A DNA stretch of 38,415 nucleotides, from assembly GCA_007131625.1 (NCBI GenBank), contig SLQC01000237.1, positions 1 to 38,415 of the forward strand, given 5' to 3'. How positions within the stretch are numbered: position 1 is the first letter of the stretch; the number at the start of each line of letters is the position of its first letter. Position numbers and translations under genes: made by a program. The notes under the pieces were generated by a model. It worked only from the letters and a program-made list of their open reading frames with translations. It ran no database searches and had not been told where the DNA came from. Below are positions 9,102 to 19,440 of this stretch, in pieces. This DNA is from Balneolales bacterium. Lineage in GTDB: Bacteria > Bacteroidota > Rhodothermia > Balneolales > Natronogracilivirgulaceae.

Positions 9102-10580
9102 ATGATTACAAAAAAATTTGTTGACAGAATTACCCGAAAAGGTCTTACCTACGACGATGTTCTGCTTGTTCCCGGTTATTCAAGGGTGCTGCCTCGTGAT
9201 GTCGACACAACGGTTACTCTGGCTCCCGGCCTGACTCTAAATATCCCGATATTGGCCGCAGCCATGGATACGGTATCGGAATACCGGCTTGCGATCGCCC
9301 TTGCCAGGGAAGGTGGTATTGCCATGCTGCACAAAAATATGAGTGTCGAAGCGCAAGCTGATCAGGTGCGGTTGGTCAAGCGGAGCGAAAGCGGTACGAT
9401 CGTCGACCCGGTGACGCTGCAAAGTGATGCGACTGTCCGGAAAGCACGGGAATTGATGACGAACCTTAAAATCGGTGGTATTCCTATTGTTGATGATGCA
9501 CGGAAACTGAAGGGTATTGTCACCAACCGTGACCTTCGGTTCGAAACTGACCCCACTCGCAAGCTTGGCGTCATTATGACCAAAGATAACCTGGTGACAG
9601 CACGGGAGGGGACAACCCTCGAAAAAGCCGAAATACTTCTGCAAGAGTTCAAAATCGAGAAGCTCCCGATCGTTGACAAAACAGGTGTGCTGGTCGGGCT
9701 GATTACTTTTAAGGATATCGAGAAAAGGAAGAACTTTCCCAACGCCTGCAAGGATTCCATGGGGCGATTGCGGGTCGGGGCGGCGGTCGGAATCGCTCCG
9801 GATACGGTGGAACGAGTATCCGCGCTTGTGGATGCCGGGGTCGATATCATCACTGTGGATACCGCTCACGGGCATTCACAGGGTGTAATCGATATGGTCA
9901 AAGACATAAGAAACACACATCCGGACCTCAACCTCATCGCCGGTAATATTGCCACTGTTGACGCAGCCCAATCTCTGCATCAGGCTGGTGCCAATGTTGT
10001 GAAAGTGGGTGTGGGGCCAGGTTCTATCTGCACCACAAGAATCGTCACCGGTGTCGGCGTTCCCCAGCTTAGTGCGATCATGGAGATCGCCGATTACACA
10101 CACAAAGCGGGGATTGGGCTCATTGCCGACGGAGGCATTAAACAGACCGGGGATATCAGCAAAGCTATTGCAGGCGGAGCGACGGTGGTCATGATAGGAT
10201 CACTTTTTGCAGGAGTCGACGAGAGCCCGGGTGAAACCATCATTTACGAATCTCGAAAATTCAAGACTTACCGTGGCATGGGTAGTCTGAGTGCAATGGC
10301 GCAGGGCAGCAAGGATCGCTATTTTCAGGATGTCGAAGACGATGTCAAAAAGCTCGTACCGGAAGGAATAGAGGGAAGAGTGCCCTTTAAAGGAAATCTT
10401 TCGGAAGTAGTGTATCAGATGACCGGCGGACTGCGGTCAGCGATGGGGTATTGCGGTGCCGCCAACATAAAAGAATTACAACAAGCTGAGTTCGTGCATA
10501 TTTCGGCTGCAAGTGTTCACGAAAGTCACCCACATTCTGTGAAGATCACCCAGGAGTCGCCCAATTACTCCGGACGTTGA
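9102..10580 (+). CDS. guaB: IMP dehydrogenase
   Basis: [31 protein letters not shown], two CBS domains, [18 protein letters not shown] active-site loop, [10 protein letters not shown]; start chosen at 9102 rather than 9078. Confidence 0.97.
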   Translation: MITKKFVDRITRKGLTYDDVLLVPGYSRVLPRDVDTTVTLAPGLTLNIPILAAAMDTVSEYRLAIALAREGGIAMLHKNMSVEAQADQVRLVKRSESGTIVDPVTLQSDATVRKARELMTNLKIGGIPIVDDARKLKGIVTNRDLRFETDPTRKLGVIMTKDNLVTAREGTTLEKAEILLQEFKIEKLPIVDKTGVLVGLITFKDIEKRKNFPNACKDSMGRLRVGAAVGIAPDTVERVSALVDAGVDIITVDTAHGHSQGVIDMVKDIRNTHPDLNLIAGNIATVDAAQSLHQAGANVVKVGVGPGSICTTRIVTGVGVPQLSAIMEIADYTHKAGIGLIADGGIKQTGDISKAIAGGATVVMIGSLFAGVDESPGETIIYESRKFKTYRGMGSLSAMAQGSKDRYFQDVEDDVKKLVPEGIEGRVPFKGNLSEVVYQMTGGLRSAMGYCGAANIKELQQAEFVHISAASVHESHPHSVKITQESPNYSGR

Positions 10581-10604
10581 TGCAATTACTCCGGATTATG
10601 GTGA
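10562..10604. repeat. Short 21-bp-period direct repeat spanning the guaB stop codon
   Basis: CAATTACTCCGGA at 10562-10574 and again at 10583-10595 (13/13 identical, offset 21). Confidence 0.6.
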
Positions 10605-10662
10605 GTCTTCTGACTATATTTTTATTATATTTCTGTATCGTTGACAATTATATTTCAGACTT

Positions 10663-11532
10663 GTGATTTCTCTGTTTAAAAAACTTATTGAAAAACGAAA
10701 AGAAGAAATCACCCTGCTTTTTTTCGACGAGGACAATCCGCATCGACAGGAAAACTACACTTTGCATCCGGGCAAGTTGTTTCTGATAGTGGGGGGACTC
10801 AATTTTGCTATAGTTCTGCTGGTTATGTTTATTTTTTTTATCACTCCGCTCGGTACTTTGCTCTTCAACAAGGAAAACCGGGCGATCAGATCATCCGTCC
10901 TGGAAGTGCGTGATCGCATCCAGGCATTGCAAGACACATTGCAAGTCCGCGACCAGCAACTACTTGATATTCAACAGGTTTTCCGAAGCAATACCGACAC
11001 AACTTTTGAAATCCGTTCCACCGAAGAGTGGGAGACCGTCTACGGAGAAGAGCAACAGGAGACACCGGACATAATAACCTACTATGTTACTGAGTACGGA
11101 TCTATGCGCAGTCTCCATAGCGATCAGATTATCCACTCGGATATTTTTTCTGGCAAAGTGTTGTTTCTTGCCGAACCGCCGGTGATAGGCTCACTGACCG
11201 GAGAGTATCATCCGGAAAGGGGCCATTACGGGATAGATATTGCAGCAAAAAAAGGGGCAGACGTACGTTCTATTGCCGATGGTGTAATTGTCAGCAGCGA
11301 GTGGACTATCCGTAATGGTTATGTCTTGCTTATCTTGCACAGTGATGGATACTCTTCTGTATACAAACATTTTTCGGAAGTTTTTTATAAATCGGGTGAC
11401 ATAATTTCCAAAGGTGATATCATTGGAAAAGTCGGGGAAACCGGAATACTCGCATCGGGACCCCATATTCACTTTGAACTCTGGAAAAACGGATTATCAC
11501 TTGACCCGATGAATTATATTAATCTATATTAA
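10663..11532 (+). CDS. M23 family metallopeptidase (LytM/peptidoglycan endopeptidase), N-terminal TM plus coiled coil
   Basis: 289 aa, GTG start; ERGHYGIDIAAKKGADVRSIADGVIVSSEW, VLLILHSDGYSSVYKH, GPHIHFELWKNGLSLDP (HxH motif). Confidence 0.93.
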   Translation: MISLFKKLIEKRKEEITLLFFDEDNPHRQENYTLHPGKLFLIVGGLNFAIVLLVMFIFFITPLGTLLFNKENRAIRSSVLEVRDRIQALQDTLQVRDQQLLDIQQVFRSNTDTTFEIRSTEEWETVYGEEQQETPDIITYYVTEYGSMRSLHSDQIIHSDIFSGKVLFLAEPPVIGSLTGEYHPERGHYGIDIAAKKGADVRSIADGVIVSSEWTIRNGYVLLILHSDGYSSVYKHFSEVFYKSGDIISKGDIIGKVGETGILASGPHIHFELWKNGLSLDPMNYINLY

Positions 11533-11578
11533 TGTTTTGGTTGTTAAATAATGGCCGTAAACGCATAATATATTATTT

Positions 11579-12046
11579 ATGTTCAACAAAAATAGTACCA
11601 GACAGGCACAAATCATGAAAAAAGATACCCCGGGACAACCCAATGTCAATATGATTAGCACCGGTACGGTGATCACCGGCACATTTCAATCCAAAAGCGA
11701 TCTCCGTGTATCAGGTACTATCGATGGACACGTACATACAGAGAGCAAATGCATTGTTGCGGAATCCGGCAAGGTAAAAGGGGATTTATCTTCCAGGGAG
11801 GCGGATATCGCCGGCACAGTGGATGGTGAACTTATCATCAGTAACCGGCTTATTCTTCGCAGTTCGGCAAAAGTCACCGGTGACATCACGACTAAGATTC
11901 TGATGGTCGAGGAAGGAGCAAAAATCCTCGGTTCTTGCAAAATGGCAGACAATATTGATTTATCTAGAAGTTCTAAAATTTCCAACGGGATCGATACCCG
12001 GAATGTCGTAACAGCTAAGAGCAGTATTAGTCCAGGCGGTAAATAA
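11579..12046 (+). CDS. Bactofilin (polymer-forming cytoskeletal protein)
   Basis: 155 aa; MISTGTVITGTFQSKSDLRVSGTIDGHVHTESKCIVAESGKVKGDLSSREADIAGTVDGEL. Confidence 0.92.
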   Translation: MFNKNSTRQAQIMKKDTPGQPNVNMISTGTVITGTFQSKSDLRVSGTIDGHVHTESKCIVAESGKVKGDLSSREADIAGTVDGELIISNRLILRSSAKVTGDITTKILMVEEGAKILGSCKMADNIDLSRSSKISNGIDTRNVVTAKSSISPGGK

Positions 12047-12183
12047 AGGAACATTGGCGACAACCGGGTAATTCCAGCATTTATTGAAACAACTTCTGCA
12101 ACAACTTAAACTTACAGCATATTATTCAGCCGGGATGACCCTGGTTAATCTGCAAACACTATCTTCGGCTCGAGAGGTAAACC

Positions 12184-12435
12184 ATGCATTCGAACAACCT
12201 TGCCAAATACGGAGCGTATCTTGCGTTGGGAGCCCAAATCGCAGCTTCAATGATCGTGCCGGTGGTAATCGGTATATACATAGACAAACAATGGAATTTT
12301 TCTCCATGGGGTGTTATTATTGGAGCGCTTTTAGGTTTCGGTGGAATGATCTCCATTGTTATCAAACTGGCGCATCGATCGGGTGACAACGAATACATGA
12401 ATAAAAAGAAGCAATCCGGGAATGGCAAGATTTAG
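12184..12435 (+). CDS. atpZ: AtpZ/AtpI family protein (ATPase_gene1)
   Basis: 83 aa, YGAYLALGAQIAASMIVPVVIGIYIDKQWNFSPWGVIIGALLGFGGMI; heads atp operon. Confidence 0.82.
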   Translation: MHSNNLAKYGAYLALGAQIAASMIVPVVIGIYIDKQWNFSPWGVIIGALLGFGGMISIVIKLAHRSGDNEYMNKKKQSGNGKI

Positions 12436-12805
12436 TGGGTATTTACTACTATTCGACTTGTCCTGTCTCATACTGGCAGGTATACCGGTATATCTGTTAG
12501 TCGGTTCCAATGTTTTTGTTGCGCTGGTTATCGCATTTCTGATCACAACACTGCTTGCCATTCTCAGTTACTTCCCATTCACGCGTATGAGCGGTGCTTC
12601 CATGAACCGATATATGGCGGCAATGCTCACAGGAATGCTTATCCGGATGGTTTTTATCGGCCTATCTATTGCTGTTGTATTTGTATTTACAGAATTGCAT
12701 CAATTTGGTTTTACAGTTGGATTATTATTTTCCTATATTTGCAAAGCTATAATTGAAACATTTATTATATCACAAAAACATAGAGGGAACATGTCGGCAC
12801 AGTAA
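12422..12805 (+). CDS. AtpI-like (ATP synthase I-like) membrane protein
   Basis: 127 aa, four predicted TM segments, position between atpZ and atpB, overlapping both neighbours. Confidence 0.65.
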   Translation: MARFSGYLLLFDLSCLILAGIPVYLLVGSNVFVALVIAFLITTLLAILSYFPFTRMSGASMNRYMAAMLTGMLIRMVFIGLSIAVVFVFTELHQFGFTVGLLFSYICKAIIETFIISQKHRGNMSAQ

Positions 12806-13869
12806 TGAAACAATTTCTTCGCTTTATCTTCCTGATATTATTATTTACAACAGGCATAACCGTCATCTCAAAGGCTGATTCAGGAAACGAAAACAGGGTA
12901 GATCTCATTGGTAAAGTTGTTGATCATAATTATTTGGATTTCAAGCCTCTTGCCACAATTGAGCTTCCCCGGCTGATTTACGACGACGGAAGTTTCTATT
13001 TCTACCGGAGTACAACTTCGCTTCTTAACACCAGTGAGAACTTTACTGATGCCGCATATGTCGACTTCGAACCGACGGTAGAAGAGGGACGAATCGTGCC
13101 GGCCACTTACAATATCGTCCGCACCGACGGACAACCACCGGCATTCGATTTCTCAATCACCTCGCATCTGGTTTTCTTCTGGATTGCTGCTATAGTTATG
13201 TTTCTGATATTCATACCGCTGTCAACCAGATATCGCCTGGGAACAGGACGCATCTCTGAACCCCGGGGAGCGTTTCAAAATCTTTTTGAGACACTGGTCG
13301 TTTTTATCCGGGATGACATCGCCCTTCAGAATATCGGCCCGGCACGATATCAACAATTTACTCCATATCTGCTGACTGTCTTCTTCTTTATTTTGTTCAT
13401 GAACTTTTTCGGGCTGATGCCCTGGGGCGTTTCTTCCACAGCCGATATCACCGTCACCGCCGTACTGGCACTTCTTACATTCTCCGCCACCCAGATATTC
13501 GCGTCAAAAGACTACTGGAAGCATGTATTCTGGTTTCCCGGTGTACCGGTGCCAATCAAGTTTATTCTGATGCCGGTAGAGTTGATAGGGCTTTTTACCA
13601 AACCGTTTGCACTCTGCATTCGACTTTTTGCAAATATGGCATCAGGTAAAATTCTAATATTTTCGTTGCTGGGTACCATCTTTATATTTTCCGATCTTTT
13701 TGGTTCAGGGGTCGCTTACGGGACTTCTTGGATCTGGGTTTTACTTACGCTGTTCGTCTATCTGATCAAAGCACTGGTCAGTTTTATACAGGCATATGTA
13801 TTTACCATTTTATCAGCCCTCTTCATTGGTTTGTCAGTTTCCGACCACAGTGAAGAACACGCACATTGA
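12805..13869 (+). CDS. atpB: F0F1 ATP synthase subunit a
   Basis: 354 aa; PVELIGLFTKPFALCIRLFANMASGKI (essential Arg region). Confidence 0.95.
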   Translation: MKQFLRFIFLILLFTTGITVISKADSGNENRVDLIGKVVDHNYLDFKPLATIELPRLIYDDGSFYFYRSTTSLLNTSENFTDAAYVDFEPTVEEGRIVPATYNIVRTDGQPPAFDFSITSHLVFFWIAAIVMFLIFIPLSTRYRLGTGRISEPRGAFQNLFETLVVFIRDDIALQNIGPARYQQFTPYLLTVFFFILFMNFFGLMPWGVSSTADITVTAVLALLTFSATQIFASKDYWKHVFWFPGVPVPIKFILMPVELIGLFTKPFALCIRLFANMASGKILIFSLLGTIFIFSDLFGSGVAYGTSWIWVLLTLFVYLIKALVSFIQAYVFTILSALFIGLSVSDHSEEHAH

Positions 13870-13919
13870 TCTTTCCTTAATCAACGAGTAATCTCAATAA
13901 CTAAAACTGGAGTAATACA

Positions 13920-14138
13920 ATGGAATTAGCATATTTAGCAGCTGGATTCGGCGCAGGAATCACTACAATTGGAGCAGCAATCGGTATCGGTATGATCGGT
14001 AAAAGTGCGATGGAAGGATCAGCACGTCAGCCGGAAGCATCAGGAGATATCAGAACCTCCATGCTTATCTCGGCTGCTTTTATTGAAGGTGTCGCCCTAT
14101 TTGGGCAGGTAGTCTGTATTGTTCTTGCCTTGAGCTGA
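13920..14138 (+). CDS. atpE: F0F1 ATP synthase subunit c
   Basis: 72 aa; GSARQPEASGDIRTSMLISAAFIEGVALFG. Confidence 0.96.
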   Translation: MELAYLAAGFGAGITTIGAAIGIGMIGKSAMEGSARQPEASGDIRTSMLISAAFIEGVALFGQVVCIVLALS

Positions 14139-14180
14139 TCGGGCGCCTTTTTGACAACGACGTTAACTGATTGAGTAATC

Positions 14181-14684
14181 ATGAATCCTGTTTATGCACA
14201 AGGACTGCTTGATGTGGATTTTGGACTTTTTTTCTGGGTCCTCATCACCTTTCTGCTTTTTCTGTTTCTACTTTCCAAGTTTGCATGGAAACCCATCCTG
14301 AATGCGCTTGGTGAACGGGAAAAAGTCATCAAGGAATCGCTGGAAGCCGCAGAAAAAGCCAAAAGTGAAGCCGAACAGATCTCACGAGATAATGAAAAAG
14401 CACTGAAAGAAGCTGAATCAATCTCCCAGAAAATCCGCAAAGAGGCCCTGAAAGAGGCAGAAACCCTTCGTGCCGACCGTATTGAAAAAGCAAAAGTAGA
14501 ATCAGAAAAGTTTCTTAATCAGGCACGCTCTTCTATCGAACAGGAAAAGAAACAGGCGTTGATAGAACTTCGGGAAGAAGTCTCACGACTTGCTATCGGA
14601 GCCGCGGCCAGAATTCTGGATGAAGAGCTGGACGAAAAACGCAACAGGAAAATCGTTGACCGTTACATCAAGGAACTCAATTAA
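14181..14684 (+). CDS. atpF: F0F1 ATP synthase subunit b
   Basis: 167 aa; FFWVLITFLLFLFLLSKFAWKPILNALGERE then charged coiled coil. Confidence 0.95.
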   Translation: MNPVYAQGLLDVDFGLFFWVLITFLLFLFLLSKFAWKPILNALGEREKVIKESLEAAEKAKSEAEQISRDNEKALKEAESISQKIRKEALKEAETLRADRIEKAKVESEKFLNQARSSIEQEKKQALIELREEVSRLAIGAAARILDEELDEKRNRKIVDRYIKELN

Positions 14685-14697
14685 TGCATCCTGATTT

Positions 14698-15246
14698 ATG
14701 ATCGTAACCAAGATTTCCAAACGCTACGCCTCGGCTCTGTTTCAACAGGCCAGGGAAGAGAAAGTGCTCGACGCCGTTTCTGGGGATATGCGCATGATCA
14801 GGCAAAGCATCTCCGAATCCCGAAATCTGCTTCTATTTCTGAAAAGCCAGATCATTTCGCGTGAAATCAAAAGAAAGGTGTTGGAAGAATTATTTGAAAA
14901 ACATCTAAGCGAGGTCTCCCGATTGTTTCTTGCGCTGATTTTAAACAAACGGCGAGAGGATCAGCTTCCAGGTATCACAGCCGCTTTTGATGTCTTGTAC
15001 AAGAAAGAGTTGGGACTTATCGACATCGAGGTGATGGTTGTTTCTCGTCCTGATCCGGATCAGGACCAGGCCTTGCGAAAAGCACTCGAATCCAGAACCG
15101 GAAAGAAAGTCCAGCTCTTTTTCACTGAAGATTCCTCTCTAAAAGGTGGAATGGCCGTCCGGATAGGAGACACCGTTATCGACGGCACCGTAAAACACAA
15201 ACTACAACAAATTGAAACCAGGTTCCATCAACAGGCTGGAATGTGA
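14698..15246 (+). CDS. atpH: F0F1 ATP synthase subunit delta
   Basis: 182 aa; KRYASALFQQAREE..., KGGMAVRIGDTVIDGTVKHKLQQI. Confidence 0.95.
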   Translation: MIVTKISKRYASALFQQAREEKVLDAVSGDMRMIRQSISESRNLLLFLKSQIISREIKRKVLEELFEKHLSEVSRLFLALILNKRREDQLPGITAAFDVLYKKELGLIDIEVMVVSRPDPDQDQALRKALESRTGKKVQLFFTEDSSLKGGMAVRIGDTVIDGTVKHKLQQIETRFHQQAGM

Positions 15247-15277
15247 GTTTCTTTAATAGTATTGAAACACCAGCAAT

Positions 15278-16897
15278 ATGAGTCACATTAAACCAGAAGA
15301 AGTCTCCGCGATACTTCGCAAGCAATTGGCCGGATTTGACAACGGAACGGATGTTTACGACGTCGGTACGATTCTCGAAGTGGGGGATGGCATTGCCCGG
15401 GTATATGGTTTGTCGCATGTTCAAGCCGGCGAATTGATTGAGTTACCTGATTCCAAAGACGAAAACGGCAATCCCATTCGAGGTATGGTACAAAACCTTG
15501 AAGAAGACAATGTTGGAATTGTACTTTTCGGCGGAGCACGTTTTATAAAGGAAGGAGACAAGGTTCAGCGAACACGGGAAATAGCTTCGCTGCCGGTTGG
15601 AGAAGGTTTGCTCGGACGTGTGATTGACCCGCTCGGTCATCCCATTGACGGTAAAGGGCCGATTGCAGGCGATACGCTGACAATGCCACTGGAACGCAAA
15701 GCTCCGGGTGTAATTTACAGAGAACCGGTATCCGAACCACTTCAGACTGGAATCAAGTCGATCGATGTTCTTATTCCGATCGGCCGCGGACAGCGCGAGT
15801 TGATCATCGGTGATCGACAGACTGGCAAAACTGCTATCGTCATCGACACCATTATTAACCAGAAAGAAACACATGAAACGGACAAGCCGGTTTTTTGTGT
15901 CTATGTCGCAATAGGACAAAAGGGCTCAACCGTAGCGCAGGTAAACCAGGCTCTGCAAGAACACGGCGCATCCGATTACACCGTTATTGTCTCTGCTCCG
16001 GCTTCGGTGGCTGCTCCGCTTCAGTATATCGCACCATTTGCCGGGGCTGCCATTGGTGAATTTTTTCGCGATACCGGCCAGCATGTCCTCGTTATATATG
16101 ATGATTTGTCGAAACAAGCCATCGCATACCGGGAACTTTCCCTGCTGCTTCGTCGCCCGCCGGGACGGGAAGCCTATCCCGGAGATGTCTTTTACCTTCA
16201 CAGTCGACTTCTTGAGCGTGCTGCCAAAATTAATGCCAACGATTCCGTCGCTCAGGCGATGAATGATGTTCCGGAGGTTTTGAAAGGCAAGGTCAAAGGT
16301 GGAGGTTCATTAACAGCTTTACCGATTATTGAAACTCAAGCCGGCGACGTCTCCGCATATATTCCGACCAACGTGATCTCCATAACAGACGGTCAGATCT
16401 TCTTGCAGACCAATCTGTTCAACTCGGGGGTTCGGCCTGCTATCGATGTCGGTATTTCCGTTTCCAGAGTTGGTGGCGCCGCACAGGTGAAATCCATGAA
16501 GAAATTGGCCGGCACCATGAAGCTGGATTTGGCACAGTATCGCGAACTGGAAGCTTTTGCAAAGTTCGGCTCCGAACTGGATGCCTCCACACAACGTCAG
16601 CTTAACCGTGGGGCTCGAACCGTTGAAGTGCTCAAACAGGGTCAGTTCAGACCGTTATCGATAGCAAGCCAAATTGCACTGCTTCTGGCTAGCAACAAAG
16701 GCGTTCTGGACAAACTGCCCGTCAACTCCATCAGGCAATTTGAAGACCAGTATCTGGAATCGATAAGTCTGAAATTTGCTGAAGAGTTGAAATCTTTGGG
16801 CAAATCCGGAATTCTTGACGATGAACTGGCCGGGAAACTGGAGAAAGAAGCCTTTGCAGTCAATAAACAAATATTAAGCGAGCAGGAATCATCCTGA
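15278..16897 (+). CDS. atpA: F0F1 ATP synthase subunit alpha
   Basis: 539 aa; [15 protein letters not shown], canonical atpA throughout. Confidence 0.98.
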   Translation: MSHIKPEEVSAILRKQLAGFDNGTDVYDVGTILEVGDGIARVYGLSHVQAGELIELPDSKDENGNPIRGMVQNLEEDNVGIVLFGGARFIKEGDKVQRTREIASLPVGEGLLGRVIDPLGHPIDGKGPIAGDTLTMPLERKAPGVIYREPVSEPLQTGIKSIDVLIPIGRGQRELIIGDRQTGKTAIVIDTIINQKETHETDKPVFCVYVAIGQKGSTVAQVNQALQEHGASDYTVIVSAPASVAAPLQYIAPFAGAAIGEFFRDTGQHVLVIYDDLSKQAIAYRELSLLLRRPPGREAYPGDVFYLHSRLLERAAKINANDSVAQAMNDVPEVLKGKVKGGGSLTALPIIETQAGDVSAYIPTNVISITDGQIFLQTNLFNSGVRPAIDVGISVSRVGGAAQVKSMKKLAGTMKLDLAQYRELEAFAKFGSELDASTQRQLNRGARTVEVLKQGQFRPLSIASQIALLLASNKGVLDKLPVNSIRQFEDQYLESISLKFAEELKSLGKSGILDDELAGKLEKEAFAVNKQILSEQESS

Positions 16898-16898
16898 T

Positions 16899-17828
16899 AT
16901 GGCCAATCTGCGAAACATACGAGACCGGATAGCATCGGTTAAAAATACCCAGCAGATAACCGGGGCTATGAAAATGGTTGCAGCTGCGCGACTCCGTAAA
17001 GCGCAGGAACGGATGAATGAGGCGCGTCCATATACAGCCAAAATCCGGGAAATAGTAACCAAACTGATTAAAAAATCAGATAGCAGTAATCCGTTGCTCC
17101 GTTCTAATCAAGAGTCAGGCAAAGTACTTGTGATGGTTATGGGTTCAGACCGTGGGCTTTGCGGCGGCTTCAACACCAATTTGTTCCGTATCGTAGAAAG
17201 AAAAATCAGGGATGATTTTGCGGAGCATTTGGAGGAGGGATCGCTCGCTTTGGTTTGTTTTGGCAAGAAGCCATACGATTACTTTCAGAAACGTAAATAT
17301 CCTATAATTGATCATAAGATCGGTTTTTTCGATCACCTGAAATACGAACAGGTAGGTAAGGTAATTCGGGAAGTTATGGATGACTTTCGTGACGGGAAAT
17401 ACCGGGAAGTCCATCTCGCTTATAATGAATTCAAGTCGGTCATAGCTCAAAGCCGCCGTTTCGAACAAATCCTTCCGCTGAATGCGGAAAAGTTGAACGG
17501 TGCCGACCTGGTCGGAAAAGACGACAAAAAATCCGGGGGATCCGATGTAAAAAAGGACTTATCTGATATCGACTATCTCTATGAGCCCGATTCGGATACC
17601 ATTTTGAATCATGTGCTTCCGCTTTTAGTCACGATTCGGCTATGGCAGGCTTCCCTGGAGTCCTATGCCGCCGAACAAGGTGCCCGAATGACGGCCATGG
17701 ACAGTGCAACCGAAAATGCAGGCGAAATCATCAATGATCTTCAGTTGAAATATAATCAGGCTCGTCAGGCTGCCATTACAACCGAATTATCTGAAATAGT
17801 TTCCGGTGCAGAGGCGTTATCAAAATAA
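16899..17828 (+). CDS. atpG: F0F1 ATP synthase subunit gamma
   Basis: 309 aa; [36 protein letters not shown] ... [36 protein letters not shown]. Confidence 0.97.
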   Translation: MANLRNIRDRIASVKNTQQITGAMKMVAAARLRKAQERMNEARPYTAKIREIVTKLIKKSDSSNPLLRSNQESGKVLVMVMGSDRGLCGGFNTNLFRIVERKIRDDFAEHLEEGSLALVCFGKKPYDYFQKRKYPIIDHKIGFFDHLKYEQVGKVIREVMDDFRDGKYREVHLAYNEFKSVIAQSRRFEQILPLNAEKLNGADLVGKDDKKSGGSDVKKDLSDIDYLYEPDSDTILNHVLPLLVTIRLWQASLESYAAEQGARMTAMDSATENAGEIINDLQLKYNQARQAAITTELSEIVSGAEALSK

Positions 17829-17833
17829 TATTG

Positions 17834-17841
17834 TATATTTG
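17834..17841 (+). promoter_or_regulatory. Putative -7 promoter element TATATTTG for tRNA-Ser
   Basis: Exact TAnnTTTG match 8 nt before the tRNA 5' end, immediately after the atpG stop; no clean -33 TTTG seen. Confidence 0.55.
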
Positions 17842-17849
17842 GCACACAC

Positions 17850-17934
17850 GGAGAGATGGCAGAGTGGTCGAATGCGACGGTCTTGAAAACCGTTGAGGCG
17901 CAAGTCTCCGGGGGTTCGAATCCCTCTCTCTCCG
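17850..17934 (+). tRNA. tRNA-Ser (anticodon TGA), class II with long variable arm
   Basis: GGAGAGA/TCTCTCC acceptor stem, anticodon loop CTTGAAA, T-arm GGGGGTTCGAATCCCTC, G discriminator; CCA not encoded. Confidence 0.96.
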
Positions 17935-17939
17935 CTCAC

Positions 17940-17966
17940 AAGGCCCCATTAAGGGGCTTTTTTTTT
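17940..17966 (+). terminator. Rho-independent terminator after tRNA-Ser
   Basis: GCCCC-ATTAA-GGGGC stem-loop (17943-17957) followed by T9. Confidence 0.85.
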
Positions 17967-17989
17967 AGGTATCACACACAGGAACATCT

Positions 17990-19396
17990 ATGAAACGATA
18001 TCCTTTGGTCCTGGCCGGACTCGCATGTTTTTTCATTGTTACGTTTTCGTATGATCAACTGAATGCCCGGGATACTATACGCGTCTCCTTTGAAGATTTC
18101 GTCGCCATGGCGACGGAGTTTTCGGCTAATCTGGATGCTCAAAAGCAACAAGTGCATCTTGCCGAAAACAGGGTGAAACAAGTCCGAGCCAACCGTTTTC
18201 TTCCCAATTTAAACCTGACTACAGCACACGGACTTGTTCCCGGTGTCAAGTCACAGATGGATCTGAGTCCGGGAAGATATTACCTGGATCCCAATCTTGA
18301 AAACGATTGGGAAAACTGGGGTATTTTCACTCAAGCTGAAATCAGCGGTATTCAACCGGTATACACCTGGGGTGGAATAACGAATCTCATTCAGGCGGCC
18401 AGAAAAGGTGCCGATGCCGCTCAATATGAATTTGATTCCGACAAAGAATCTTTTGTCCTGCAATTGTTTGAATTGTATCAGTCTGCTCTTTTTGTGCAGG
18501 AACTGGAACGCCTTTTAGAGAATGCCGACGAACAGCTCGATCGTGCCGAACGGGAAATTGAGCGAATGAGAGATGAGGGTGATGTATCACTGGAAGAGAA
18601 AGATGTGTTCGAGTTTAATATTTTCAAAGCCGAGTTTCAGTCACATCGAAACGAGGTTCAGCAAACCTCGGATTTCATCCGGCGATCATGGGACCTGATA
18701 CTGTCCGGCAATGGTCGAACCGTCTATCTGCCCGAGGCTCGATTTCTGGATCCTGTACCTGTACAAATTCAGGAAATCAACTTTTATAAGCAAAGTGCTT
18801 TGAGCAACAGAGCGGAGCTGAAGGGAATCGGCGCGGCACAGGAAGCGGCACAATATGGCGTCGAGGCGGCCCGGTCTCAGTACTATCCCAGCCTGGTACT
18901 CGGAGCCAGTGGCGGATTTGGATATACGCCAAACAGACCCCGTCAGACCAATCCATTCATCCGGAACAATACCAACTTTATATCAGCCAGAGTCGGTTTC
19001 GGCTTTCAGCAAAATCTTAATTTCAGACAGGTCAGGACGCAGGTTCAGCGCTCGGAGATTCAACTGCGACAAACCCGGGATTACCGGGATGCCGCACAGG
19101 ATGGTATCCTGCTACAACTTCATGATACCTATAGGGAAGCCAATATTACGAAATCAAGAAGGGAGAGCAAGAGAGAAGCCCTTAGAATTGCTAACGAATG
19201 GCTGCGTACCGAACAGATCGATTTTGATATCGGATTTGGAGATATTAAAAACCTCGTGGACGCCGTTAAAAAGAAGATGGAACTTGAGCTGGATGTCACA
19301 CAACTGACTTTCGATCTGAATCTCAAAATGGCACAGTTGCATCGTTCAGCCGGCCTTCCGCTGGAAGAACTATTCCCGCAGACATCAGATGAGTGA
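17990..19396 (+). CDS. TolC family outer membrane efflux protein
   Basis: 468 aa with signal peptide; heptad-rich repeats, NRAELKGIGAAQEAAQYGVEAARSQYYPSLVLGASGGFGY. Confidence 0.88.
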   Translation: MKRYPLVLAGLACFFIVTFSYDQLNARDTIRVSFEDFVAMATEFSANLDAQKQQVHLAENRVKQVRANRFLPNLNLTTAHGLVPGVKSQMDLSPGRYYLDPNLENDWENWGIFTQAEISGIQPVYTWGGITNLIQAARKGADAAQYEFDSDKESFVLQLFELYQSALFVQELERLLENADEQLDRAEREIERMRDEGDVSLEEKDVFEFNIFKAEFQSHRNEVQQTSDFIRRSWDLILSGNGRTVYLPEARFLDPVPVQIQEINFYKQSALSNRAELKGIGAAQEAAQYGVEAARSQYYPSLVLGASGGFGYTPNRPRQTNPFIRNNTNFISARVGFGFQQNLNFRQVRTQVQRSEIQLRQTRDYRDAAQDGILLQLHDTYREANITKSRRESKREALRIANEWLRTEQIDFDIGFGDIKNLVDAVKKKMELELDVTQLTFDLNLKMAQLHRSAGLPLEELFPQTSDE

Positions 19397-19440
19397 TTAC
19401 CACAGTAAATTAAATATATTCCGATACAATCAGACCATTC

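Noticed and set aside
9237-9875. 212-aa minus-strand ORF opposite guaB
   Set aside because: Shadow ORF over a highly conserved + strand gene
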